From Ifrita kowaldi (Eukaryota; Chordata; Aves; Passeriformes; Cinclosomatidae), in contig VZRS01014860.1 in NCBI GenBank assembly GCA_013398055.1, positions 376,414 through 440,413 of the forward strand: DNA of 64,000 nucleotides, written 5' to 3'. A program made the translations under genes and the position numbers. How positions within the stretch are numbered: the stretch's first letter is position 1; every line of letters begins with the position of its first letter. Of this stretch, positions 27,201-37,200 are shown in pieces. The notes beneath the pieces are model-generated. The model did no database searches and was not told the DNA's origin. It saw only the letters and a list, made by a program, of their open reading frames with translations.

Positions 27201-29273
27201 ATTTTGAAGTGGCTATATTTTTTCTTAGAAGATGCAAACTGACTTTTCTTTTCTGTCTTTCTCTGAAAAAGAGAAAAACTTACGTCAGGTTACTAATAAA
27301 AATACATATGAGCTTCATCTACACAGCAGACCTTGGCCGGTTGCCTTTGAAAAGATTATGTGAGCATTGGAATCTCAAATCTCACAGGAAAGATGTGCAA
27401 TTTTTTAATCAGACAAGCAGCAGATTAAAATTAAAAACTGAGTTTACCCATCCTTGAGACAAAGTTTCTAAAAGCAAAATGGGTATTCAAAAACAAATAA
27501 ACCAAAAAATCTTGATTAAAGTCCGTAAATATTTCTAGGCTGTAAATCAATGCTTCATTTCTAAAATCACAGAATAGTTTGGTTAGAAACAGTGTCCAGA
27601 GGTTACTTAATTCTACCTCCTGCTCAAAGCGTGGCTGAATTCAAAGCTACACCAGGTTATGTTAATTCAGATGCACCTGAAATTTATTCAGATGACTGTG
27701 CAGTCTCCAGGGATGGACATTCTGCAACCTTTCTGGGAAACTTTTTTACCAATATTTAATGATTCTTGCTATGAAAATATTTTCCCTTACTCTTCCCATG
27801 AAGATTTTTCTTGTTACTCTCTAGTCCATTCTCTGTACTTTGACGAGTCTGGCTCCATCCATTACACCGTGGAAACTACAGTCAGATTCCCCCATAGTCT
27901 TCTCTTCTCCTGTGTTCTTAAATGAACACTCCCACTACCTCTGTCACTTCTGTACCCACTGTTTTAGAGTTATAGCAGCAATTATTTAACACCCTGCTTG
28001 CTATTCATCACCTGTGCTGTTTTCCTGTCCTTCACCCTTGACTGACACAATTGAGCTGAAAATGATGGCAACGATAATGAAACTTTTCAAAGGGAGGCAG
28101 GAAGAATGCTCATACTGAAAGATTTATGTTTAGCATTCAGCCTCACAGATGAATAAGCTGAGTATGACAGAAAAGCAGCTTTGTTCATTAAAATTAACAT
28201 AATAGAGGAGAAGGGAATCCAGAACATAAAAGGCACACACAAATACACAGCGGAGAGTATGGGTGGTGGAAAGGGGGGCGTGTATGGAGCCATGTGCCCC
28301 AGCCACCTACGACAATGCTTGATTCTCACCCCTCTTCAATTTCGACCAAATCTGAGGGAGGAAAAAGCATCTCAAAACAGTAAGTTCCCATAGATTTAAT
28401 GACAGTATGCAACCTGACTCCTTTCTTCTTTAATCCTCTGATAAAAGGTTGCAGATGGGCCTATTTCATTACATACCAAAAAAGCCAAACAAGGAAAAGG
28501 CCGTATCAATATACTAGCAATGAGAAAGGCTTAACAAAAACGTTGTAATATCTATGAAACTCAACAGAATCCATCTATCAGACCTACTTAATTATATTAA
28601 TATATACTGTAATAGGGTAGGTCAAATTGCATAGAGTGTTACAAGCTCATGTGAAGCACTGTAAGACCACACAGGTCTTTTACTACAGATACTTTATTAT
28701 AGCTGGACAGGACATGAAAATTCGGTTCAGGTCAACTGCATTTTGAAAAAAGAAACATAACGGGCTGGGCAGCAAGAGCCCCTATGCAGGCTTTTCAGTC
28801 TAAAATGCCTTTAAAAAACGCATCTTCTTTAACTTAAAACCGAAGTAACAAAACGCGAACATCACGCCAATGGCCCAGCAGTAAATCACAGTACTCGCGC
28901 ATCGCGCGGCTCCCAAGGCCACGGCAAGGCGAGCTCCGCAGGCCGCCCGCACGACCGGCACCGCTGCCGGCAGCACAGCCCGGCTGCCGCACCGCCGCCG
29001 GCACGCACCACTTCGCTAGCGCCGTCCTCGACCCCCTGCGAGGCGAGGGCACTGCCAGGGCTGCTCCCTCCTTTTCACAGCAGCCGCCGTCCCTCCCGCC
29101 CCTCCGAGCTACTCGCGCTGCCGAGCAGGGCTTCCTGCGAGGGAAGGCGGAGAGGGGACACCGAGCCCAGGCGGCCCCGCGTGTCGCCGCCGCCGCTTCC
29201 CAGCCTTCTCCCCGCCCGCCCTGCGCCGAGCCGTGCCGCCCCTCACCCTGCAGCTCCCGCTTCTCCTTGCGCT
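21134..29273 (-). CDS. OTUD6B: OTUD6B, OTU-domain deubiquitinase (5' end lost in gap)
   Basis: OTUD6B is a cysteine deubiquitinase of the OTU family, linked to translation and proteasome regulation. Seven coding exons are visible on the minus strand: 29247-29273 (partial), 26890-27044, 25718-25813, 24022-24334, 22455-22516, 21711-21817 and 21134-21218. All introns have GT-AG borders and all exon phases agree, giving about 280 residues. The N-terminal third is a highly charged, Lys/Glu-rich coiled-coil region including KNDKKRRKQL. The OTU domain follows. Its catalytic motif DGHC is in exon 4 (Cys codon 24176-24178), and the C-terminal catalytic His is in GEHYNSV in exon 7 (codon 21185-21187). 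The protein closely follows the human protein as I remember it, with about five extra residues encoded in exon 3 and a changed C-terminal tail ending TENSS. About 19 N-terminal codons, including the start, are missing at the N at 29274. No frameshift or internal stop was seen. Confidence 0.96.
21711..21817 (-). CDS. OTUD6B: OTUD6B exon 6
   Basis: This 107-nt exon has acceptor cttaaag and donor gtaagt. It encodes LRALSHILQTPIEVVQ, then MDSPPIIVGEEYSGKPITL and two bases of a Val codon. The phase fits exons 5 and 7. Confidence 0.96.
22455..22516 (-). CDS. OTUD6B: OTUD6B exon 5
   Basis: This 62-nt exon has acceptor ccctgcag and donor gtaagt. It encodes EEFEKYCDDIANTAAWGGQLE; the WGGQLE segment is a conserved core of OTU domains. 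Confidence 0.96.
24022..24334 (-). CDS. OTUD6B: OTUD6B exon 4 (OTU catalytic Cys)
   Basis: This is the largest coding exon (313 nt), with acceptor ctccaag and donor gtaaga. It begins EKKAALEKEREERIAEAEI and runs through the start of the OTU fold: IPSDGHCMYRAIEDQL carries the catalytic Cys, then FLPFLTNPNTGDMYS. It ends one base into a Glu codon that is completed by exon 5. Confidence 0.97.
25718..25813 (-). CDS. OTUD6B: OTUD6B exon 3
   Basis: This 96-nt phase-0 exon lies between the acceptor tttttag and the donor gtatga. It encodes 32 residues beginning TDSIADGV and ending PRISKAQKRR. The first half is variable and about five residues longer than in human as I recall it; the RISKAQKRR end is conserved. 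Confidence 0.94.
26890..27044 (-). CDS. OTUD6B: OTUD6B exon 2
   Basis: This 155-nt exon lies between the acceptor ctaacag and the donor gtaggt. It encodes KIQGMKNAVPKNDKKRRKQL and then a Glu/Lys-rich coiled coil ending SPEQNK. The split Ala codon (G from exon 1, CA here) joins in frame. Confidence 0.95.
27565..27912 (-). mobile_element. Old CR1 LINE fragment in OTUD6B intron 1
   Basis: This diverged reverse-orientation CR1 shows the aatcacagaatagtttgg start, a ctctccagggatggacattctgc-like block, ctggctccatcc, and cccccatagtcttctcttctcc in the expected order over 350 bp. It lies in sense orientation relative to OTUD6B. Confidence 0.7.
29247..29273 (-). CDS. OTUD6B: OTUD6B exon 1 (partial, truncated by N)
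   Basis: The 27 visible bases encode RKEKRELQ plus the first base of an Ala codon, followed by the donor gtgagg. This matches the RKEKKELQ segment about 20 residues into the human protein. The exon runs into the N at 29274; on the far side the sequence no longer continues the reading frame, so the start codon lies in a collapsed gap. Confidence 0.88.
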
Positions 29274-29274
29274 N
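29274..29274. other. Assembly gap or ambiguous base (N) in OTUD6B exon 1
   Basis: This single N lies inside the reading frame of exon 1. The 19 or so missing codons and the change of sequence across it show that it hides more than one base. Confidence 0.85.
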
Positions 29275-29994
29275 GTGGGCTCGGGTCGTGGTACGGGGAG
29301 GAAGCGCGTGGTTTGTTCAGGCGCTGTGAACGCTTCTGTTCACTGATATCTGCGGGGCTACTCGCTCCTGCCGTTGTGTCGCGGTAAAGGACTCCTGTGG
29401 ACAAGTCTGCACTAGGAGAAAGCCATACCTTTAGCTCAACTAGAGGTAGATCTTGTTAAGCAGGGAGGTGAGAAAGGAATCAGTTAGGGGTTTTGTGGAA
29501 TTGATCACATTAAGAAAAAAAAATAATGTTCAAAATAAAATAAAAAATAAACCTGTTCATTTCTGTGCAAAATACACAGCGTGCTGCGTGTGCCAGTTTT
29601 TCTCATGACGCTCAGGAACACCAGAAGGGCTCACGATTTTCTAAGTTGCGGTGCTTGCGTCTCCTCACTGTTGTGAAATTACTCCTCAGAAGGTGAAACA
29701 TTTTTATTACAGTAAAAAGCCAGGCTTCGCGTTTGGGGTCAAATCAGCACCTCAAAGTGAGAACTACAAATTGTTGTGTAGTGGGATGCTTTTCTGTTCG
29801 GTGCAGGCACCAATGCTATTTTGTGGAACATTCAGTTGATACGGGCAAAATATAACCTATAAAAGTTAATATTTTAATGGGGCTTGAAGTTACTCAAACT
29901 GAGCAAAAAGTGGTAATGGAACAGTTTGTCCTTAACTGTTAAGGTCATTGCTGTTACTCATTTTACATTTTTATGAACAGAATGTCTACAATAA

Positions 29995-30131
29995 TACGTC
30001 CCTGGAGGTATTTAAAAAACAGTAAATATGTTTCTGAGAGACATGATTTGGTGATGGACTTGGCACTGCTGGGTTAATAGTTGGACATCATAAACATCTT
30101 TCCTAACCGAGATGATTCTGCGATTCTGTGA
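29995..30131 (+). mobile_element. CR1 LINE 3' end near the OTUD6B promoter
   Basis: The tggtgatggacttggcactg and gctgggttaatagttggac blocks are followed by gattctgcgattctgtga, the plus-strand 3' terminus of CR1. It lies about 0.7 kb upstream of OTUD6B exon 1. Confidence 0.8.
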
Positions 30132-30623
30132 AGTACGGTCTCAAGTGTAAAGAAAGGACACGAGTTTAAAACAGAGTCATAACATGAAATACCAAACTAT
30201 CTTGCTGTATAGAACCGCTAACTTTTTCGATCCCCTTTAAAATTATGTTGAAATGTAAATAATTTTCAGATTCATATGTCCATACCTGAAAATATAATTT
30301 TCCTTTACTTCCACCTGCTATTTCCATCTTGTTACAATAAAAGACATCACAGATCAGCTAGGAAAAGAGTAGGGGGACAGTTGGCTTTTAGCTAGGAAAA
30401 TAGTGTAGCACTGGAAAGTACTAGGAAGGCCTTGTAAGTATTCTGCAAATCCAGAATAGGGACAAATCCATGTTGGATTTGGTTTGACTAACATATATGT
30501 GCTCTGTATCAGTTTGTCTATGGCATATATGTGTCTACACATGTATTTATATATGAATATTATAACATTTAGTACATATTCTTGAACATACTGTATATTT
30601 GAAAAGAGAATACCAGTTTATGC

Positions 30624-30975
30624 TGTTTGGAAAACACCCCTTGCAGGTATCTCGGTTTGCCCTGCAAATTGTGCCCTGGCTGGGGAAAGTGGCTGGGGAC
30701 CCAGGCAACGACCTGTGAATGGGCAAGGGCTCTTTGGGGACCTGCAACACCAGCCAGGGGGTGGCCGGTCACTGCAAGGATGAACAATGAGGAGACCCCA
30801 GACCAAAACCCACCACTAGACCAAGAGCTGTGTGAAGTGCGGGTGCACAGACTGTGAGGGTATAAAGCCCCAGTGATCTTTTTTGGGAGGGTCCTTCCCC
30901 AGAGGCACCCAGCTTGGTGAGTTGCTGCACCACGATTAAATCACTTAAAGGTTAACAGCACGTCTGGGACTCGCT
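30624..30975 (+). repeat. 5' LTR of the provirus (3' part missing)
   Basis: It begins TGTTTGG. A TATA box (TATAAA, 30861-30866) and an ATTAAA poly(A) signal (30935-30940) are visible. It aligns to the 3' LTR through the ctgggactc block near 30965. The following roughly 200 bp present in the other two copies is absent, so the primer binding site is also not identifiable. Confidence 0.75.
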
Positions 30976-31803
30976 GTTATTCGAAGAGCAGGCAGTAGCA
31001 TTGTGCCAGGAGCATTGGCCGGCTGTAACCTGTAGTGGTAGCTCGGCAGAACAATGGCCATCACAAGGCACTTTTTGATCTACACAAATTAACTTTCCTG
31101 TGGCAATGTCTGGAAAATGGATTCCCAGATCACGTGGGCTATTGTTATGTTTGGAACAGCTGTGCACGGATGAGAAGTCAGCAGAGGGAAGCCAAACCGC
31201 CGGTGATACTTTTGGTGGCAGGGGCTGAGCCCCAAAGCAGGAACCGTGGCGCTCTGCCTGCGTCGGCACCGCATAAATACTCCTTCAACACCTTCTAACT
31301 TTCCTCCTGTGGGGGTGCTCCAAGTGTGTACCAAACACCCGTGGAATCTGAGTGATTTGGCATTACAGGGAAGTGAGATGCCAAGTCTGAGGGAAAATAG
31401 CAAGAAATGTGCTCAGCTGTAATATATGTACTGGACATGACCCAAGCTGGGGGAAAATGCAGGTGCTTTTGAAAGAACTATTCTGGCCAGGTGAAAGGGA
31501 AAAATAATTGATAGCAAAGCAGAACTGGCACAGCAAGCAGAAGGAAACAGGAACCCCTGGCCAGTGAATGACCCAAATTGCAATGATAATACCGCAGAGG
31601 ACAGGCCAGCATGTCAAATGAGAATTCAAAACCTGGTTTAAGCAATATTATCATGGGGAATGAAGGGTTAACTGGACTAAAGTAATGGAATGTAGACAGA
31701 GAATGGATGAACATCCTAGAGATTTTTAGGGCTGCCTCCAGCAGGTTTTGCTAGAATATGGGGGAATGGCTTCACAAAACTTTAATGGTGCACTTGCAAT
31801 TGG

Positions 31804-31883
31804 TGTCTTTGTAGGTCAGGCAGCACCAGACAGTCAAAAGTATTTTAAGGAGCGTAAGCCAGGGTGGCAGGGAGTAAAACTAT
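31804..31883 (+). pseudogene. gag capsid remnant (provirus)
   Basis: A short open stretch encodes VFVGQAAPDSQKYFKERKPG and then reaches TAG. The composition and order fit the C-terminal region of a gammaretroviral-type capsid. Upstream gag is eroded by stops in all frames. Confidence 0.55.
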
Positions 31884-32057
31884 AGAAAATTCACATGTTG
31901 CAGTATTTGTGTATGTTGGGGTTTTGGGGAGTTCCCCTTCTGTTTTGTTCTTTTTTCTCTCTTAGAGAATTTTCCCCATACTGTTGCCAGGACGATAAAT
32001 TGCCGATGCTTAAGCCACACAAAGGGACCTTGCCACAGAGGGTGGGGGGTCGCTGGG

Positions 32058-32058
32058 N
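32058..32058. other. Ambiguous base (N) inside the provirus
   Basis: A single N falls in a G-rich stretch between the capsid and nucleocapsid remnants. It may be a short collapsed gap. Confidence 0.6.
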
Positions 32059-32235
32059 ACAGAGGGCAGAGCAAGCAGAGGAGAAAAGGGAAATTGGAGA
32101 AAGTGGAAAATCTGATGGCTGTTGCCTTGACAGGAAATCTCCAGGGGAGAAAATGAAAGAGAGGAAGACCAAATAACACTTAGCAGACCTAAACCAGAAA
32201 GCAGAAAGAGACAGAGAAGGAATGTGGAAATGGAG

Positions 32236-32310
32236 TGTTACTGTTGTGGAAATTTAGGACACAGGCAAAGGGAATGGCCTTTCCAACCAAGTGGGGGAGT
32301 AAGGGGGTAA
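32236..32310 (+). pseudogene. gag nucleocapsid zinc knuckle remnant
   Basis: A CX2CX4HX4C pattern is present (CYCCGNLGHRQRE), but its last position is Trp (TGG, 32275-32277) instead of Cys, so the zinc site is broken. The frame then stops at 32308. Confidence 0.75.
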
Positions 32311-32436
32311 TTGTGCAAGGAAAGATAGTCACAATGACTAGAGGCCAGCAATTCTACTGAATTTGAAGGAACAATACAAGTAGAAACATACAATTTGTGG
32401 AGAACACCTAGATCAACAGGGACATATAGTATGTGG

Positions 32437-32700
32437 GGAGTGGGTCTCATTGTTGGATTTCTGGTAGATACAGGAGCCACATTATCCCACTTAAACTTTG
32501 CCCCAAGATGGTCAGTAACCACAGACAAAGTATTCATACATTGAGGCACTGGGCAGGGAAAAATGTGAGTAAACCTGAATTAGCAATGATAGGAAATAAG
32601 AGTGTATAGGGAAGATTTGTATTAGTAGAAGACTCCTCAGTGTGCTTGTTAGGGAGAGACCTTCTACAGGCCTTAGATGCAGAATTGCATGTGTCACCAG
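32437..32700 (+). pseudogene. Retroviral protease remnant
   Basis: The aspartic protease active-site motif LVDTGAT starts at 32461. The frame ends in TGA at 32542. A later segment in another frame reads LLGRDLLQAL (from about 32646), typical of the protease C-terminus, so at least one frameshift has occurred. Confidence 0.75.
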
Positions 32701-32837
32701 AAGGAATGGCTTTAATAATGGCACTGAGTGTGATTACTGAGAGCTTCAAAAGTGAACAGAAGATACTAGAAATATTGAAAGCTGTATTATCAGAGTTCTG
32801 GGGTAAGGTGGGGGACTGTTGGTTTCAGCACAGCCTG

Positions 32838-33222
32838 TATGCATTAAAACCAAGGCAGACGTGCCACCCTATGTGAGACAGTACCCTATTCCCCTAGAAG
32901 CTGGGAAAAGTATCCAAAACCAGATAGACCAAGACTTAGACAAAGGAATTTTAAAGTATGTGTGTCTGCATATAACACTCTGATATTACCTGTAAACCAG
33001 AACAGGTTAGATGAAGACCCTGAGTACTTGTGCAGGATCTGTGGGCAGTTAACCAACATGCATTGACCCCTCACCCAGTGGTGCCAGGCCCCTTGACTAT
33101 ACTTTTGCAAATACCACTTGAAGATGGATACTGTATTGTAAATAATTTAACAGCTGGCTTTTTCAGCATCCCAATAGATGAAGGAAGTCAACCTTTGTTT
33201 GCCTTCAAACCGTACTGTTGAC
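32838..33222 (+). pseudogene. Reverse transcriptase N-terminal remnant
   Basis: Segments in more than one frame correspond to the start of a gammaretroviral-type reverse transcriptase: VRQYPIPLEAGK near 32870, then an open segment 33030-33221 with AVNQ, PHPVVPGP and DEGSQPLFAF. The fragment ends before the YXDD catalytic region, which is deleted. Confidence 0.8.
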
Positions 33223-33234
33223 ACAGCATGTTTT

Positions 33235-33500
33235 AGAGATGCAAAAAGAACATATAAGAGCAGAAAAGAGTATGCTCAATGGTATCAGCACATGCCATCT
33301 GAAATACAGGTACATAGTATATAGCCTGGAGATGAAGTTTTAACTAAGGTATTCTCTAGAAAGTCCAAGTTAGCACCAAAATAAGAAGGCCATATACTTT
33401 CCTACTGTGTCCTTATTTTGCTGTTTAAAGTTTTGCTGTGTAAGTTTTAGGTAAGGAGAACTGGATACACTATTCTCACATCAAAGGAAGAGTGGGCGAT
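33235..33500 (+). pseudogene. Integrase C-terminal remnant
   Basis: After the deletion junction the frame reads PGDEVLTKVFSRKSKLAPK, flanked by stops (33321 and 33381). This pattern is seen at the C-terminal end of gammaretroviral-type integrases. It is read as the 3' end of pol. Confidence 0.6.
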
Positions 33501-33723
33501 CAATCAGTTGATAAGTAAAAGACTTCTGAGAATCCTTGGTGATTTTGTATTTGTAATCATTTGAGTATTTGTGCACAGGAATCTATGAACTTGTACTCTG
33601 CCCTATGGCAATCTTGTTAGCCTTAATTTTGTTTTGTTACTTGTAATAATGTTGTATGTAAAGGCAGTGGTTAAATGCTTCAGAAGTTTTGTCTTTTTCC
33701 CTTCAGTATATTAGCAGGAGGAC

Positions 33724-34297
33724 TGTTGAGGAGTACACCCAGTTCAGACTGCAGTGTGACGTGCTCACTGTGCCCTGGATGGCTGGAACCACAAGCAACG
33801 AGCCATGAAGGAACACTGACCTTTTGCCTGACAGAGGGCATGTGGACCTGCAACAGCAGCCAGGCAGGGATGGTCAGTCACCCAGAGACTCTGCAGGACC
33901 CCGTGAACAATGAGAAGACCCCAGACCAAAACCCACCACTGGACTGAGAGGTGCTTGAAGCATGGGTGCACAGACTGTGAGGGTATAAACCCCCAGGGAT
34001 CTCTTTGTTGGGAGTCCTTCCGCAGAGGCACCCAGCTCTGTAAGTCGCTGCACCATGCTTAAGTTACTGAAAGGAACAGGACATCTGGGACTCTGCTATG
34101 GGAAACCTGGGGTCAAGCTGATAAGGGAAACTTAGGTCTGAGTCCAGGGTGTGCAGGGAGTCAAACAGGGCACCTGTGAGGTCGCAGGAGTTACTTGCTG
34201 CAAAGGGGCTTCTGTTCCAGCAGTCAAAACCTGGAGTGGTGCAAATGGGACTCCCGGATTGCCGTCAGAATGGTCAGATGGGAGAGTTTCCTTAACA
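33724..34297 (+). repeat. 3' LTR of the provirus
   Basis: It is 574 bp, starts TGTTGAGG and ends CTTAACA. The TATA box is at 33984-33989. A short purine-rich tract (gcaggagga) sits just before it. The end matches the solo LTR at 1164-1659. Confidence 0.78.
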
Positions 34298-37200
34298 TAT
34301 AACCTTCTACATTTCTGGGGTTTTTTTCAGAGCATTAGGAATCACAGCAAAGTAAAACAAATCCTCTTTTTACCATACAAGACACTGTAATTAGATGTTC
34401 AGACATTTGACGCACACTGTCCTTCAAGCAGGCTGAGCTCTCCAGTGTTTTAGGGGACTACAGCCTTAAATCTTTCAGAAAAAAAAGGAGCAGATGTTCC
34501 TTCCCACCAGCAGAACTATCCCCAGTCAAAGGAATCCAGTGAAGTCCCTGGACTGTTTTTAGTCCAGGCTTCTGCTATATCTTTAGCAGTAATCCAAAAG
34601 AATATAGAATAAATACCAATGACCAAATAAATACCTCAAGTCACCAAATGGGAAGTGCTGAATTGATGAATGTAGGTTGATTGAAGCTAGCCTCATTTGA
34701 ACAACAGTATAGCTGAACTCACATTTACACAGGAGTGAAGATTTTAGTGCACACCAAGTATGAGGGAGAACATGTTTGAGGACAGCAGTGCCATGAGTGC
34801 TGGGCAGGTCACGCAGCACAGCCAGCTAATGATGAGTTTCCTCTGCTGCCATGAAACCTGCAATAAATGAAGGCTATTAAGAAGAGCACTTCCATTGTGA
34901 GCAGCAGGCCAAAGGCTCAATGCCCCAGTTCTGGGCTGTGGCGTTTGTTATCAGGCTGTGGTGAGAGCCTGTCCTGGGAACTGGAGCTTTGTGCCAAGAT
35001 GGCTGTTATGAACTGGAGTTTAATGTGGGATAACAACAAAGGCCTTGAAAATACCGAAAACAGACAATCCAACATTATAAACTAACTGATATCAAATTAC
35101 TGCTTGAAAAAAACACGTCACAAGTTATGAAGACGACTGTTTTGAGCCTATCAAAGGGAAGCAGCAGCTGAGCTAGAGAGGATCAACCAAGCAGCAGGAG
35201 GAGGCATTTGCTGAGACCTGAGAAAATGACACTCTCTGGTATCGCCAAGTGTGAGTATGGCCTAGGGGGTGGAGACCAAAGGCTGCTGGCTGATCAGAAA
35301 TCCTCTTATAAAAGGAAAAAAAATTCTGAATTTGGGGAAACTGCCATCATAGGGACTGCAGTCAAGATGTGTCTGTGGGACTGCCAGGGCAGCATGTGTG
35401 CCACCTTCTCTCCCTGCCTGTTCCTGCCCCTCCTCCAGGGCCCCTCCCTATTCCCTGCCTGCTCCCTGCCTGCTCGCACCAGGATCCCTGGTTCCTCAGG
35501 GGCCTCTTGACCTGCCAGCTCATCAGCTCATCAGCATTTTTCCCCCCACAAATTCTGGTTTTCCTCTCTGATAGTCTTACAGCACCTAGCTTGAGCCTTC
35601 CTGCATGTAAGATCAAGTTGTCTAGTTCCTGAGTAGAAAGGGTAGTTTAACAGATAAGGTCATAATGAAACATAATGGTTAGAAATTGAAAGGAAAAAAA
35701 AAAGAGAGAACTGAAATCTGAGGTAACCAACTGTGAAGTGCTTTATGTAGGATCTGATAGGTTTGCTTTCACACAGGTCTTTAAATCAAGACTGAAATAC
35801 TTCCTATGGATATGTGTTAGCTCAGACCTAAGTTATAGACTTCATGCAAGCAGCATTTACTGACTTCCAGAATTCAAAGCAGTCTGACTGGATTACCATA
35901 ATGGCCCTTTCTGGTATTAAAATTTATTACTTCATTAATCTATTCTATAGGAACTTGAGCCTCCCATTGAAATCAGTGATAGCTATAAGATGCTCCGTAC
36001 TAAGCACAGTCTGTCTTGCACACTGACAAAATTGAAACTTTCAGAATTAAGGGGTACTTTTGCAATGCGACTGAATATTGTCAAGTTAGTCACTGAAGTC
36101 AGTGACTTCATACCTGTGATATCAGCTGACTTGGACAGTGAATTAACCAGCTGCTGTGTTCGCTTTCTTTCGTATTTCTTTTCTAGGGAGGAAAGCATGC
36201 ATGGCTATTTAAAGTACTGCACTTTGACATCCTTTCTAGTATCGTTTTCCAGTGGTGTCACAGTATTTAGTAATATCTGAGCATCAGGAAGGTCATTTGT
36301 TCATTGATAAGTAAGCTGAGGTGGGACCCCTGGTACTTCTGTCACTCTCAAAAAATCTTGATTTTATTTCTTCAATTGCAAAGCCAATAAGCTGTTTGGC
36401 AGACAGTTTTCATGACAGCAGTAAAGACTATCAAAATCTTACTCAGCTAAATGTTATAAAACATTGGTCAAGCAAAGAAGTTATCTTACTGCTGTTATGT
36501 CAGTGTGTATCTCATTCCCCTCTATTATCTACAACATGTTTCTTGAAGAGCATTGAAGTGAATTATAGGCTGGTTATAGCTGTACATGAAACTCTGTTGA
36601 AATGGCTCTGTTGTTTCACTAAGGTTTTATTGAGAGTTTTCTGATTTACATGCTGTATAGTCAGTGAATCTGGGCCACTTGAGCCCAGATACTGAAGCAA
36701 AAGCAGTTAAACTCTCCATTTCGTTATGCCCTAAAATTGACTTGCAGTAAGATTTGCAATTATTCTATGTCAATGAAGGAGAATACATGGCCTTGCAGTG
36801 AAGCCTCCACAGAACATAAACCTCAATATGGCAAGTGCTGTTAGCCTCCTAAAATCTCCTAGTGTGATATATGCACTACATACTGTCTCAAAGTTCACTT
36901 ATATCAGTAAATGAACTAGCTCAGATTTTCCTATTGTTTGTTTATGTTTGCTGGAAACAGTGCAATCAGATTTTCACAGCAGAACATCTGCAGCTGAGAT
37001 CCCTTATCTGTGAAACTTTTCTGGTAATTTTTCAACACAAATCTGACAAGAGTGAGGACCCAATGCATATAAAGTCACTTAAAATCTGCAATGAGTCGTT
37101 TATCAGTTAAAATAGTGGGGCTTATTTCTGGATTTGATATTTTGTAGCTTACCAAGACTTGTATTTATCTTTTCTATTTGTAAAATCAGAAGGTTTAAAA

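Larger units (their letters stand above)
28830..29400. promoter_or_regulatory. CpG island / OTUD6B promoter region
   Basis: An abrupt GC- and CpG-rich block in otherwise AT-rich DNA surrounds OTUD6B exon 1 and extends into the 5' end of intron 1. It contains many CGC/GCG trinucleotides. The N at 29274 interrupts it. The transcription start is presumably in or just above the gap; no TATA box is evident. Confidence 0.8.
30624..34297 (+). mobile_element. Defective gammaretrovirus-like (ERV1) provirus
   Basis: Two related LTRs in direct orientation (5' copy from 30624, 3' copy 33724-34297) enclose about 2.7 kb with remnants in the order capsid, nucleocapsid zinc knuckle, protease, N-terminal reverse transcriptase, C-terminal integrase. 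All frames are broken by stops. Most of reverse transcriptase, RNase H and the integrase core are missing at a junction near 33222-33245, and no env is recognisable. The outer flanks (tatgc before, tataa after) do not give a clean target duplication. The copy is old and cannot be functional. Confidence 0.85.

Noticed and set aside
33590..33650. Hydrophobic stretch before the 3' LTR considered as an env membrane anchor
   Set aside because: Too short, ends in a stop after about 15 residues, and no other env-like sequence is near.
35210..35600. GC-richer patch with a TATA-like box, considered as an LTR
   Set aside because: No convincing TG...CA termini, target duplication or second copy in the window; left unnamed.
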